Source of the DNA: UPXZ01 sp018055865
GTDB lineage: Bacteria > Bacteroidota > Bacteroidia > Bacteroidales > Paludibacteraceae
Reading direction: 5' to 3'
DNA length: 7,755 nucleotides
Assembly (NCBI GenBank): GCA_964292695.1
Contig: CAXYWB010000108.1
Location: 1 to 7,755, forward strand
Below, one piece after another: positions 1-6,710 of this stretch (its first letter is position 1; every line of letters begins with the position of its first letter). Made by a program: the position numbers and the translations under genes. The notes beneath the pieces are model-generated. The model was not told the origin of the DNA. It searched no databases and saw nothing but the letters and a program-made list of their open reading frames with translations.

Positions 1-31
1 AAAAGCAGTAAGTATTGAACTTACTGCTTTT
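1..31. terminator. Intrinsic (bidirectional) terminator hairpin
   Basis: A perfect inverted repeat is seen: bases 1-13 (AAAAGCAGTAAGT) pair with 19-31 (ACTTACTGCTTTT) around a 5-base loop. On the minus strand the stem ends in a T run at the window edge, 20 bases past the stop of the leftward barrel gene, so it is placed to end that transcript. On the plus strand it is followed by TTATATTT, so it could also stop a rightward transcript arriving from outside the window. The far side of the stem may extend beyond base 1. Confidence 0.85.
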
Positions 32-51
32 TATATTTAAACTATTTTAGA

Positions 52-714
52 TTATATTTTGAGGTAAAATCCTATTTGCAAGCCATCAACATTTAATAAT
101 TCGTCAGTGTTACCACTAAAATCAAAAGAATGACCCTTGGTAACTATTTTGTTGGTTTCAACAATTCTCTCTGTTCGTGCGAAAGAATACCCTATATGTA
201 AGAAATTTAAGTTAGTGAATAATCCAAACCTTTCGCTAATATCGTACTGAATAGCAGGAATTAGACCAACTCCAATCATCAGTGTAGAAGGTAAATTCGT
301 TGTTGATGTTGTAAATATCTCTTTTCCGGAATACGATAAAACATCAAGATTTGTCTGCATATAAACAGATAAATCATTCCATTTTAAAAAATAATATCGT
401 GCAAAGGGACTTATTCCGAATGTGGTTTCTTTTCTTTTTAATGGGTTAGAATTAGGATCGACGCTAAAGTCGTTGCTGGAATGTGAAATGCCAATTTTTA
501 ACCCAACCGTGAAATCTTCATTAATTATGTACCCCATCATTGGCTGAATTGAAAAACTAATTGAAGGCTTTCCTTTAATTGTAGTTTGTGGTTCGGCATA
601 GTTCGTGTAATTTCCATTTGAGGTTTTTAATCCCAAACCACCACCTACAAACTTTTGAGCATTAATCAGACCTGAAAATGCAAGAGCTAAAAATAGAATT
701 GAATTCTTTCTCAT
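52..714 (-). CDS. Secreted outer-membrane beta-barrel protein, function unknown
   Basis: The predicted 220-residue protein begins with a clear signal peptide: positive MRK, a hydrophobic core at residues 5-17, and likely cleavage after A19 (LINA|Q). The mature part alternates short amphipathic strands rich in Gly and aromatics, for example FSIQPMMGYII at 54-64, FTVGLKIGIS at 68-77, FARYYFLKW at 104-112, LMIGVGLIPAIQYDI at 145-159 and FGLFTNLNFLHIGYSF at 163-178. It closes with GLQIGFYLKI at the C terminus. This pattern, with turns full of N, S, D and T, fits the small 8-strand outer-membrane barrel families (OMP_b-brl type) common in Bacteroidota. No enzymatic motif, lipobox or TonB-dependent plug is visible. 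The gene has its own -7 box (742-749) and a terminator at 1-31, so it looks monocistronic. Hand-counted lines here are about 35% GC, against 45% or more in leuS lines. Family-level assignment is fairly safe; the ligand or role is unknown. Confidence 0.8.
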   Translation of the reverse strand: MRKNSILFLALAFSGLINAQKFVGGGLGLKTSNGNYTNYAEPQTTIKGKPSISFSIQPMMGYIINEDFTVGLKIGISHSSNDFSVDPNSNPLKRKETTFGISPFARYYFLKWNDLSVYMQTNLDVLSYSGKEIFTTSTTNLPSTLMIGVGLIPAIQYDISERFGLFTNLNFLHIGYSFARTERIVETNKIVTKGHSFDFSGNTDELLNVDGLQIGFYLKI

Positions 715-741
715 GTTAATTGATTCTTTTTATTTAACACT

Positions 742-749
742 CAAAGGTA
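742..749 (-). promoter_or_regulatory. Bacteroidota -7 box for the barrel gene
   Basis: On the minus strand these bases read TACCTTTG, an exact match to the Bacteroidota -7 consensus TAnnTTTG. The box ends 27 bases before the ATG at 714, so the leader would be short, about 20 bases. The -33 element is weak: a TGTTT stretch near 770-775 is the best candidate. An identical octamer precedes leuS. Confidence 0.6.
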
Positions 750-820
750 AGATTCCTTTTTTAGTATGAAAAACATTTTAACAATCAATAACCTTGTGAA
801 ACTTGACAATAGTCTATTAT

Positions 821-1687
821 CTATTTCAGCGAATCAAATCCTTTTCCGTAAACACCTACCACGTTGGCCTGCGTTACAAAAGCATCCTGATCTATACTTT
901 TTACAAGCCGGAAAATAGAGGTGGATTCAGTTTTTCGGGCTAATACGACGATAATTTTTTGCGATTTCTTTGAATACCAACCCATCCCGTCAATAATCGT
1001 GCATCCGCGTTTGATTTCCGAATTGATATGACTGGCCACTTCCTCGTATTTGGAAGTAAAAATAAAAAACTGTACCGATTGTCGCATACCGCTGATCATC
1101 AAATCTACAGCATAATACATCACAGCCATTACTATTAATCCGATAGCAATTTTCTCTACGCTCCGGAAATAAAAAAAGGATGAGGCAATAATCAATACAT
1201 CTACCAGCAACAATACGCGACCCATACTCACATGGCGGTATTTGGTAACCACCGCACCAATAATATCGGTGCCGCCGGTGCTTCCGTTGACCGAATAAAC
1301 CAGTCCCAATCCTGCCCCGCAAAACATAGCCCCAATCATGGACGAGAGAAGCGGATCGGCATGAATAATAGGCCTGGTGATGTATATTTCGCCATACCGT
1401 AGCAAAAAAGTCAACACACCTACACTGATTACCGTTTTGATGACAAAACTTTTTCCTACAATTTTCCAGGCTACAATCAGCAGAACAGCGTTAATGGATA
1501 GATATGACACCCAAAGCGGAATGTCTGTGGTTGATTTGATGAGCACGGTAATACCTGCCAAACCACCGGTTACGATTTTGTTGGGCAATAAAAATCCTGT
1601 CAATCCTAACGCATACAGGATTAAACCTGCAAAAATCATGGAATAATCTTTCAGGTAAAAAGATTTGAGATAGTCTTTTTTTTCCAT
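821..1687 (-). CDS. YitT family membrane protein with DUF2179 C-terminal domain
   Basis: The predicted 288-residue protein is an inner-membrane protein. An N-terminal hydrophobic region of several membrane segments (roughly 16-34, 38-51, 59-77, 83-97, 113-134, 154-174, 178-198) matches the YitT membrane family. It includes the Gly-rich LLPNKIVTGGLAGI at 33-46 and the family hallmark NGSTGGTDIIG at 134-144. Residues about 205-285 form the cytoplasmic DUF2179 domain: FIFTSKYEEVA, then RGCTIIDGMGWYS at 227-239, the strand IIVVLARKTES, and D266-AFV-VVGVYGKGF. The length is normal for the family. Members are widespread and mostly uncharacterised; a transport role is often assumed but the sequence does not name a substrate. 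The start lies 46 bases after the leuS stop. No clean promoter is visible in that gap (the nearest, AATTTTTG, misses the first T of the -7 box), so co-transcription with leuS is plausible. I see no strong terminator after it before the barrel gene. Confidence 0.9.
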   Translation of the reverse strand: MEKKDYLKSFYLKDYSMIFAGLILYALGLTGFLLPNKIVTGGLAGITVLIKSTTDIPLWVSYLSINAVLLIVAWKIVGKSFVIKTVISVGVLTFLLRYGEIYITRPIIHADPLLSSMIGAMFCGAGLGLVYSVNGSTGGTDIIGAVVTKYRHVSMGRVLLLVDVLIIASSFFYFRSVEKIAIGLIVMAVMYYAVDLMISGMRQSVQFFIFTSKYEEVASHINSEIKRGCTIIDGMGWYSKKSQKIIVVLARKTESTSIFRLVKSIDQDAFVTQANVVGVYGKGFDSLK

Positions 1688-1733
1688 AAGAATTGAAATT
1701 ATTCAAAAATTAGATCAATCTTAACAACATAGT

Positions 1734-4490
1734 TCAGACAACGATATTCACAATTTTTCCGGGTACCACAATTACTTTTTTAGGAGATTTTCCTTCCAGG
1801 TATTTTTGTGTTTGTTCGTTTGCCAATGCAGTTCTTTCTACCTCTTCACGGCTCATATCGGCTGGAAGTTGCAGGGTGAAGCGCACTTTGCCATTAAACG
1901 AAACCGGATAATTCACCGAACTTTCTTTCAGGTATTCTTCGTTGAATTGTGGCCACTGAGCATCGCAAACAGTTCCTGTATTGCCAAGCAAATGATACAT
2001 TTCTTCGGCAATATGAGGTGCAAAAGGAGCTAAAATAATGGTAAGTGGTTCTAAAATTGTCTTTTTTTTGCATTTCAGCGTGTAAAGTTCGTTCACACAA
2101 ATCATAAACGCGGAAACAGAAGTATTGTAAGAGAATGTTTCGATATCGCTTCCGATTTTTTTGATGGTTTTATGCAATATTTTTAATTCTTCAGCAGAAG
2201 GAACTTCATTACTAATATTTAATGTATCATCCTTGAAAAATAATCCCCAAAGTCTTTTCAGAAAACGGTGAACGCCGTCTATCCCGTTTGTGTCCCAGGG
2301 TTTTGATTGTTCCAGTGGGCCGAGAAACATCTCATAAAGGCGCAATGTGTCGGCTCCGTATTTTTCTACGATATCATCCGGATTCACAACGTTGTACATC
2401 GATTTCGACATCTTTTCCACTGCCCAGCCACATACATATTTGCCATCTTCAAGAATAAAATCGGCATCGTTATATTCAGGGTTCCAGCTGCGGAATTTAT
2501 CAACATCCAATATGTCATTTGACACAATATTTACATCTACATGGATCGGAGTAATATCGTATTTGTCTTTCAAATTCAACGAAACAAACGTATTCGAACC
2601 CTGAATACGGTACACAAAGTTGCTTCTGCCTTGTATCATTCCCTGGTTAATCAGTTTTTTGAAGGGCTCATCTTTTGTTACAATTCCGAGGTCAAACAGG
2701 AATTTATTCCAAAAACGGCTGTAAATCAGGTGGCCGGTGGCATGTTCCGTTCCGCCGATATACAAATCCACATCCTGCCAATACTCGTTGGCTTCTTTAC
2801 CGACAAGGATATTGTCGTTTTTCGGATCCATATACCTCAGGTAGTAGGCCGACGAGCCGGCAAATCCCGGCATGGTGTTTAGTTCAAGCTGGAAACCTTC
2901 ATCCGTTTTCCAGTTTTTAGCCCTCCCAAGTGGCGGCTCGCCGGTTTCAGTCGGAAGAAACTTGTCAATTTCAGGAAGTTCAAGCGGCAATTTGCTCTCA
3001 TCGAGCATGTAAGGCATTCCTTCTTTGTAATATACCGGAAAAGGTTCGCCCCAATAACGCTGACGACTGAAAATAGCATCACGCAAGCGGAAATTTACTT
3101 TTACTTTTCCAATGCCTTTTTCCTCAATGAATTCTTTTGTCTTGGCAATCGCTTCTTTGACGGTAAGTCCATTCAGAAAGCCGGAATTCATCATGATGCC
3201 TTCTTTGGCATCAAAACTTTCGCGGCTGATATCGGCGCCTTCAATCAGCGGAATAATCGGCAGATTGAAATGTCTGGCAAACGCATAGTCGCGGCTATCA
3301 TGCCCCGGCACTGCCATAATTGCACCTGTTCCATATCCTGCTAAAACATAATCACTTATCCAGATGGGAATTTTCGTGCCCGAAACCGGATTGACAGCAT
3401 ATGAGCCGCTGAAAACTCCTGTAACACGTCGGTCGGCAATTCGCTCACGCTCGGTGCGTTTTTTGGTAGCTACAATATAATTCTTAACTTCTTCGGCCTG
3501 CTCAGGTGTGGTACAGATATCCACTAATTCACTCTCGGGTGCCAATACCATGAATGTAACACCGTAGATGGTGTCGGGGCGGGTGGTAAAGACATCAAAT
3601 GCAAAATCCTGACCAGCCAATTTGAACGTCATCTCAGCTCCTTCACTTCTTCCAATCCAGTTTTTCTGAGTTTCTTTCAGCGAGTCTGTCCAGTCAATTT
3701 TATCAAGTCCTTCGAGCAAGCGCTGCGCATAGGCAGAAACACGTAAACTCCACTGAAGCATCACTTTTTGTTCTACCGGATAGCCGCCGCGGACGGAAAG
3801 TCCTTCGCTCACTTCGTCGTTGGCAAGTACGGTACCTAATTGGGGGCACCAGTTTACTTTCATATCGGCCAGGTAAGCAATGCGGTAATTTAACAAAACT
3901 TCCTGCTGCTCTTTTTCCGATTTGGAATTCCATTCAGTGGCAGTAAAACTCATTTTCTCTGTACAGGCGACATCCAAACCGGCCGTTCCCTGTGCTGAAA
4001 ATACGTCAACCAACTCAGAGATTGGTCGGGCTTGCTGTGCCTGATTGCAATAATAAGAGTTAAACATTTGGATAAATGCCCATTGTGTCCATTTGTAATA
4101 ATCAGGCTCACAGGTACGCACTTCGCGGTCCCAGTCGTAGCAGAAGCCGATTTTATCAAGTTGTTCCCGATACCGGGCTATGTTTTTTTGGGTGGTTACA
4201 GCCGGATGTTGCCCGGTCTGGATTGCATATTGTTCGGCCGGAAGTCCGTAGGCGTCGTATCCCATTGGATGAAGTACGTTGAAGCCATTCAGCCTTTTGT
4301 ATCTACTGTAAATATCAGAGGCAATATAGCCAAGCGGATGCCCGACATGCAGTCCTGCACCTGACGGATAGGGAAACATATCCAACACATAAAATTTAGG
4401 TTTTGTATGGTTGATTTCGGTTTTATATATTTGGTTGTTAATCCAGTATTGCTGCCATTTTTGCTCTATTTCTCTGAAATTGTATTCCAT
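1734..4490 (-). CDS. leuS: Leucine--tRNA ligase (class I, with editing domain)
   Basis: This cytoplasmic enzyme charges tRNA-Leu with leucine using ATP. The 918-residue product has the class I signatures: the HIGH box as HVGH at 48-51 (after PYPSGAGL) and the KMSKS loop at 693-697. The CP1 editing domain shows the threonine-rich FTTRPDTIYG at 301-310 and GTGAIMAVPGHDSRD at 387-401. D401 aligns by motif with the E. coli editing aspartate D345. SRQRYWGEPFP (475-485), MPGFAGS (540-546) and YIGGTEHATGH (577-587) mark the leucine-specific catalytic core. The anticodon-binding region (LAPFAPHIAEE, 820-830) and C-terminal domain follow. It is longer than the 860-residue E. coli enzyme, with extra stretches near 150-195 and 623-690 that I associate with Bacteroidota LeuRS. 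The frame stays open upstream to another ATG at 4563-4565. I chose ATG 4488-4490 because MEYNFREIEQKWQQYW is the usual LeuRS beginning and because the -7 box (4548-4555) puts the transcript start downstream of the longer option. Confidence 0.97.
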   Translation of the reverse strand: MEYNFREIEQKWQQYWINNQIYKTEINHTKPKFYVLDMFPYPSGAGLHVGHPLGYIASDIYSRYKRLNGFNVLHPMGYDAYGLPAEQYAIQTGQHPAVTTQKNIARYREQLDKIGFCYDWDREVRTCEPDYYKWTQWAFIQMFNSYYCNQAQQARPISELVDVFSAQGTAGLDVACTEKMSFTATEWNSKSEKEQQEVLLNYRIAYLADMKVNWCPQLGTVLANDEVSEGLSVRGGYPVEQKVMLQWSLRVSAYAQRLLEGLDKIDWTDSLKETQKNWIGRSEGAEMTFKLAGQDFAFDVFTTRPDTIYGVTFMVLAPESELVDICTTPEQAEEVKNYIVATKKRTERERIADRRVTGVFSGSYAVNPVSGTKIPIWISDYVLAGYGTGAIMAVPGHDSRDYAFARHFNLPIIPLIEGADISRESFDAKEGIMMNSGFLNGLTVKEAIAKTKEFIEEKGIGKVKVNFRLRDAIFSRQRYWGEPFPVYYKEGMPYMLDESKLPLELPEIDKFLPTETGEPPLGRAKNWKTDEGFQLELNTMPGFAGSSAYYLRYMDPKNDNILVGKEANEYWQDVDLYIGGTEHATGHLIYSRFWNKFLFDLGIVTKDEPFKKLINQGMIQGRSNFVYRIQGSNTFVSLNLKDKYDITPIHVDVNIVSNDILDVDKFRSWNPEYNDADFILEDGKYVCGWAVEKMSKSMYNVVNPDDIVEKYGADTLRLYEMFLGPLEQSKPWDTNGIDGVHRFLKRLWGLFFKDDTLNISNEVPSAEELKILHKTIKKIGSDIETFSYNTSVSAFMICVNELYTLKCKKKTILEPLTIILAPFAPHIAEEMYHLLGNTGTVCDAQWPQFNEEYLKESSVNYPVSFNGKVRFTLQLPADMSREEVERTALANEQTQKYLEGKSPKKVIVVPGKIVNIVV

Positions 4491-4547
4491 AATTAGTTGA
4501 TAATAAATTGTATACGAAAATATGTATTCTGTCGTTTTAAGAGTGTG

Positions 4548-4555
4548 CAAAGGTA
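4548..4555 (-). promoter_or_regulatory. Bacteroidota -7 box for leuS
   Basis: The minus strand reads TACCTTTG here, an exact match to TAnnTTTG, followed by CACACTC where transcription probably begins (about 4541-4545). This gives a leader of roughly 50 bases before the leuS ATG at 4490. The -33 region is only a T-rich stretch near 4575-4582. The position helps decide the leuS start codon. Confidence 0.65.
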
Positions 4556-4689
4556 CAAAAATCAAGTGAAATCTAAAAATTAAGTATTTATATTGGCCTT
4601 TTTTTGTCGGTTTCAGAAGTTTTGAAATAAACAGAGGTTATATTTCGTTTAAAAAATTGTTGGATAAGTTAGATTGAAGAAAATTTTCA

Positions 4690-4697
4690 TATATTTG
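4690..4697 (+). promoter_or_regulatory. Upstream rightward -7 box (P1)
   Basis: TATATTTG matches TAnnTTTG exactly and is followed by CACGCTC, close to the CACACTC that follows the leuS box. The -33 element is not clear: TTGTTG at 4657-4662 is 27 bases away, longer than the usual spacing. If active, the transcript would start near 4703 and either read through to exbB as a very long leader or make a separate small RNA. Confidence 0.5.
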
Positions 4698-4831
4698 CAC
4701 GCTCACTATCTTGTTTTTTAGTTTCCAAAGTGTTGGATGATTGAAACAACGCTTTAAATAAAATAATGCTTATTTGCTGATAGGTAAATAATTAATTGGG
4801 TAAATGTGATGAAGTGAGATTTTAGTAAAGC

Positions 4832-4930
4832 ATGAAAAAAAATCTGAATCCATTTAGGAGAAATTTTAAGACAAATAATTCTCAGTCCGCAATTCTGAAT
4901 TCTGAAAGTGTAATTTCACACAAGATTTAA
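4832..4930 (+). CDS. Doubtful small frame, 32 residues, unrecognised
   Basis: An ATG at 4832 opens 32 codons ending in TAA at 4928-4930. The product begins MKKNLNPFRRNFK, is basic at its N-terminal end and polar after that, with no membrane segment or signal peptide. I recognise no family. It lies downstream of the P1 promoter-like site and upstream of P2, so it could be translated from a P1 transcript, but no ribosome-binding signal is evident. In AT-rich DNA a frame of this length is easily accidental. I list it only because it is the longest rightward frame beginning with ATG that I noticed in the gap. Confidence 0.15.
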   Translation: MKKNLNPFRRNFKTNNSQSAILNSESVISHKI

Positions 4931-4968
4931 TTGAAATTTTGACAAATTAAATTCAAAATATTTTTAAG

Positions 4969-5004
4969 TTTGTTGCAATAATTACCCAAAATATATTATT
5001 TTTG
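4969..5004 (+). promoter_or_regulatory. Likely exbB operon promoter (P2)
   Basis: The -7 box TATTTTTG at 4997-5004 matches TAnnTTTG. A TTTGTTG stretch at 4969-4975 supplies the -33 element, with 21 bases between its second TTG and the -7 box, which fits Bacteroidota spacing. Transcription would start near 5010, giving exbB a leader of about 140 bases. This is the best-formed rightward promoter in the window. Confidence 0.65.
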
Positions 5005-5150
5005 TACGTTCAAATTCTATCTTGTAAAGAAAGAATGTCAAAACAGTCATTCGTGAAAAAATAAAATTCATCTAAAAATCAAACAATTAAAAATTTCTAA
5101 TTTATTAACTTAGTAGCATTCAACGTGATGTTACAAAAAAAACTACTATT

Positions 5151-5969
5151 ATGGCTAAAGAAAAACAACCAACGAAGATCAAAAAGCAATCCAAAGGACT
5201 GTCTGCTGCGTTAGTAATCGTGCTAAGTTTTGGTGTTGCACTTCTGATTTACAATTTTGTGTTTGGAAATCCAAGCAACTTTATTGACAACAATCCTGAC
5301 AATCACCCGCTTCAAGGTAACATGTTGGGAACTATTTACAAAGGAGGTTTTGTTGTACCTATTCTTCTTACATGGTTATTATCAGTTATTATTTTAAGTG
5401 TTGAACGCTTCATCGCTTTGAACAGAAGTCGTGGAACCGGTAATCTTGACACCTTTGTATTGAGTGTAAAACAAAAACTGGAAGCTGAAGACATTCAGGG
5501 AGCAAAAGAACTTTGTGCAAAACAAAAAGGTTCGGTAGCTGCTGTTGTTGACGCTGGCCTCAGAACTTATGAACAAATGGCAACCGATAACACAGGCTTA
5601 CTGAAAGAACAAAAATTAGCTGCTATCGGTACAATGATCGAACAGGCTACTGCACTTGAAATGCCTACGATGAACCAAAATATGCCGGTTCTTGCAACAT
5701 TCACCAACTTAGGGGTATTAACCGGTCTGTTCGGAACCGTTATGGGTATGATCAAAGCGTTCTCTTCTCTTGGAGGTGGCGGTGGTGTTGACTCTGCTGC
5801 ACTTTCTGTAGGTATCTCTGAAGCTCTTGTAAACACAGCATTCGGTATCTTGACAGGAGCCCTGGCTGTAATAGCTTACAACTACTACTCTGCTAAAATT
5901 GATAACATTACTTACGCAATTGACGAAATCGGATTTGCTATTACAGGTGTTTTCCAATCCAGACATTAA
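5151..5969 (+). CDS. exbB: ExbB/TolQ/MotA family proton-channel protein
   Basis: The predicted 272-residue inner-membrane protein is the ExbB component of the motor that powers TonB-dependent outer-membrane import using the proton gradient. Hydrophobic segments are seen at about 18-38, 67-84, 178-205 and 226-246. The segment ending ILSVERFIAL (E85-R86-F87) corresponds to the first helix of the E. coli protein, so residues 18-38 form an additional N-terminal helix, which I recall as usual in Bacteroidota homologues. The last two helices carry the family signatures TGLFGTVMGM (191-200) and GISEALVNTAFGIL (221-234). T196, E224 and T229 fall where E. coli ExbB has T148, E176 and T181, which line the channel. 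It is first in a four-gene operon followed by two exbD genes and tonB. The ATG at 5151 lacks a Shine-Dalgarno sequence, as expected here. A TolQ role cannot be excluded by sequence alone, but the linked tonB argues for ExbB. Confidence 0.92.
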   Translation: MAKEKQPTKIKKQSKGLSAALVIVLSFGVALLIYNFVFGNPSNFIDNNPDNHPLQGNMLGTIYKGGFVVPILLTWLLSVIILSVERFIALNRSRGTGNLDTFVLSVKQKLEAEDIQGAKELCAKQKGSVAAVVDAGLRTYEQMATDNTGLLKEQKLAAIGTMIEQATALEMPTMNQNMPVLATFTNLGVLTGLFGTVMGMIKAFSSLGGGGGVDSAALSVGISEALVNTAFGILTGALAVIAYNYYSAKIDNITYAIDEIGFAITGVFQSRH

Positions 5970-5994
5970 TTAGAATCTGATTGTAACAGACCAG

Positions 5995-6023
5995 AGTAAT
6001 TTAAGTGAAGAATTTAGATTACT
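5995..6023 (+). repeat. Inverted repeat / mRNA hairpin between exbB and the first exbD
   Basis: AGTAATTTAAG (5995-6005) can pair with TTTAGATTACT (6013-6023) around a 7-base loop, an 11-pair stem with two G-U pairs in RNA. It starts 25 bases after the exbB stop. No T run follows directly, so it is not a standard terminator. It could stabilise the exbB part of the message. Confidence 0.4.
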
Positions 6024-6070
6024 ATAATATTTATAATTGATTCGTATAATTAATTAAAAGAAAGAAAAAA

Positions 6071-6700
6071 ATGCCAAAAATTAAAGTTAAAAGGAAAGAT
6101 ACGTGGATTGACATGACACCCATGAGCGACGTAATGGTATTGTTGCTCACCTTTTTCATGTTGACTTCTACGTTCTTGAAACCTGAGCCCGTAACCGTAG
6201 CCACCCCATTGTCCGTTTCAGAAATTAAAATTCCTGAAATGAACGTACTGTCGGTGTTGGTTTCACCTACCGGTCAGGTGTTTTTGGATATTGACAATCC
6301 AAATCACAGAATTGCAGCTCTTGAGAAAATGGCATCCACTTACGATATTCAGCTTACCGATAAAGAAAAATACGATTTTAGTATTGCAACTTCTTTCGGT
6401 TTCCCAATGCAAAGTTTCAAGCAATTCATGGCACTTCCTGAAGAAAAAAGGAACGAAGAATTGCCCAAACTGGGAATACCAAAAGATTCTACCGACAATC
6501 AGTTCAAAGGTTGGGTATTGGCTGCACGTGAAGTAAAAGGAAAAGACATGGTGATAGCTATCAAAGCAGACTCAGAAACTCCTTATACCTCCATTAAAAG
6601 TGTGATGGGTTCTCTTCAGGAATTAAAAGAAAACCGTTATAATTTGATCACTTCACTGCGTGAAGTAGAAACAACATCTGCTCCAGCAGCAGCAAATTAA
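6071..6700 (+). CDS. exbD: ExbD family biopolymer transporter, first copy
   Basis: The predicted 209-residue protein has one membrane helix (about 20-36) after a short basic cytoplasmic tail, then a periplasmic domain. The signature WIDMTPMSDVMVLLLTFFML includes D20, equivalent by motif to the proton-carrying D25 of E. coli ExbD. The C-terminal part (about 158-200: DMVIAIKADSETPYTSIKSVM and on to LITSLREVE) matches the folded periplasmic ExbD domain. E. coli ExbD is about 141 residues. The extra length here lies between the helix and that fold, around residues 80-155, and is rich in charged residues. This region has no motif I can name. It lies 101 bases after exbB and 71 before the second exbD, all in one direction, so a shared transcript is expected. 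The protein would sit as a dimer partner inside the ExbB ring. Confidence 0.92.
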   Translation: MPKIKVKRKDTWIDMTPMSDVMVLLLTFFMLTSTFLKPEPVTVATPLSVSEIKIPEMNVLSVLVSPTGQVFLDIDNPNHRIAALEKMASTYDIQLTDKEKYDFSIATSFGFPMQSFKQFMALPEEKRNEELPKLGIPKDSTDNQFKGWVLAAREVKGKDMVIAIKADSETPYTSIKSVMGSLQELKENRYNLITSLREVETTSAPAAAN

Positions 6701-6710
6701 CCAGTAAATA

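Larger units (their letters stand above)
4566..5150. other. Long gene-poor, AT-rich region between leuS and exbB
   Basis: No protein-coding gene can be supported in this stretch and no tRNA or rRNA is recognisable. It carries two rightward promoter-like modules (around 4690-4714 and 4969-5025), a questionable 32-codon frame (4832-4930), and several weak local inverted repeats. Among these are a 9-pair stem at 4770-4791 with a GATA loop and two wobble pairs, and the perfect palindrome GAAAATTTTC at 4679-4688 just before the first -7 box. There is also a small tandem repeat, ATTCTGA twice, at 4892-4905. The final 140 bases before the exbB ATG are most simply the exbB leader. Confidence 0.7.

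Noticed and set aside
990..1322. 110-codon minus-strand frame inside the YitT gene
   Set aside because: Alternative frame of a well-supported membrane protein gene; the product is Cys/Arg-rich without domain features.
2062..2069. Run of eight A (minus strand) inside leuS, a possible slippage site
   Set aside because: It simply encodes lysines K808-K810 in frame, and the LeuRS reading frame continues correctly on both sides.
2541..2882. Open frames on the plus strand opposite leuS
   Set aside because: They are antisense to a strongly conserved LeuRS region and their translations show no recognisable domain.
4032..4364. 110-codon plus-strand frame opposite the leuS N-terminal region
   Set aside because: Antisense shadow of the catalytic HIGH-box region of leuS; no promoter and no family resemblance.
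4679..4688. Perfect palindrome GAAAATTTTC just before the P1 -7 box
   Set aside because: It could be an operator, but a 10-base A/T-rich palindrome is common by chance here and no second copy was seen near P2.
4737..4757. Six-codon frame (MIETTL) after P1
   Set aside because: Too short to distinguish from chance, with no attenuator-like structure or repeated regulatory codons.
4892..4905. Tandem ATTCTGA repeat
   Set aside because: Two 7-base units only; too short to call a functional repeat.
4566..5150. Search for tRNA, 6S-like RNA, attachment site or CRISPR in the long gap
   Set aside because: No cloverleaf, no long interrupted hairpin, no spaced identical repeats and no mobile-element ends were visible.
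5128..5214. 28-codon frame overlapping the exbB start in another reading frame
   Set aside because: It ends inside exbB in the wrong frame and has no independent support; exbB coding signal explains the sequence.
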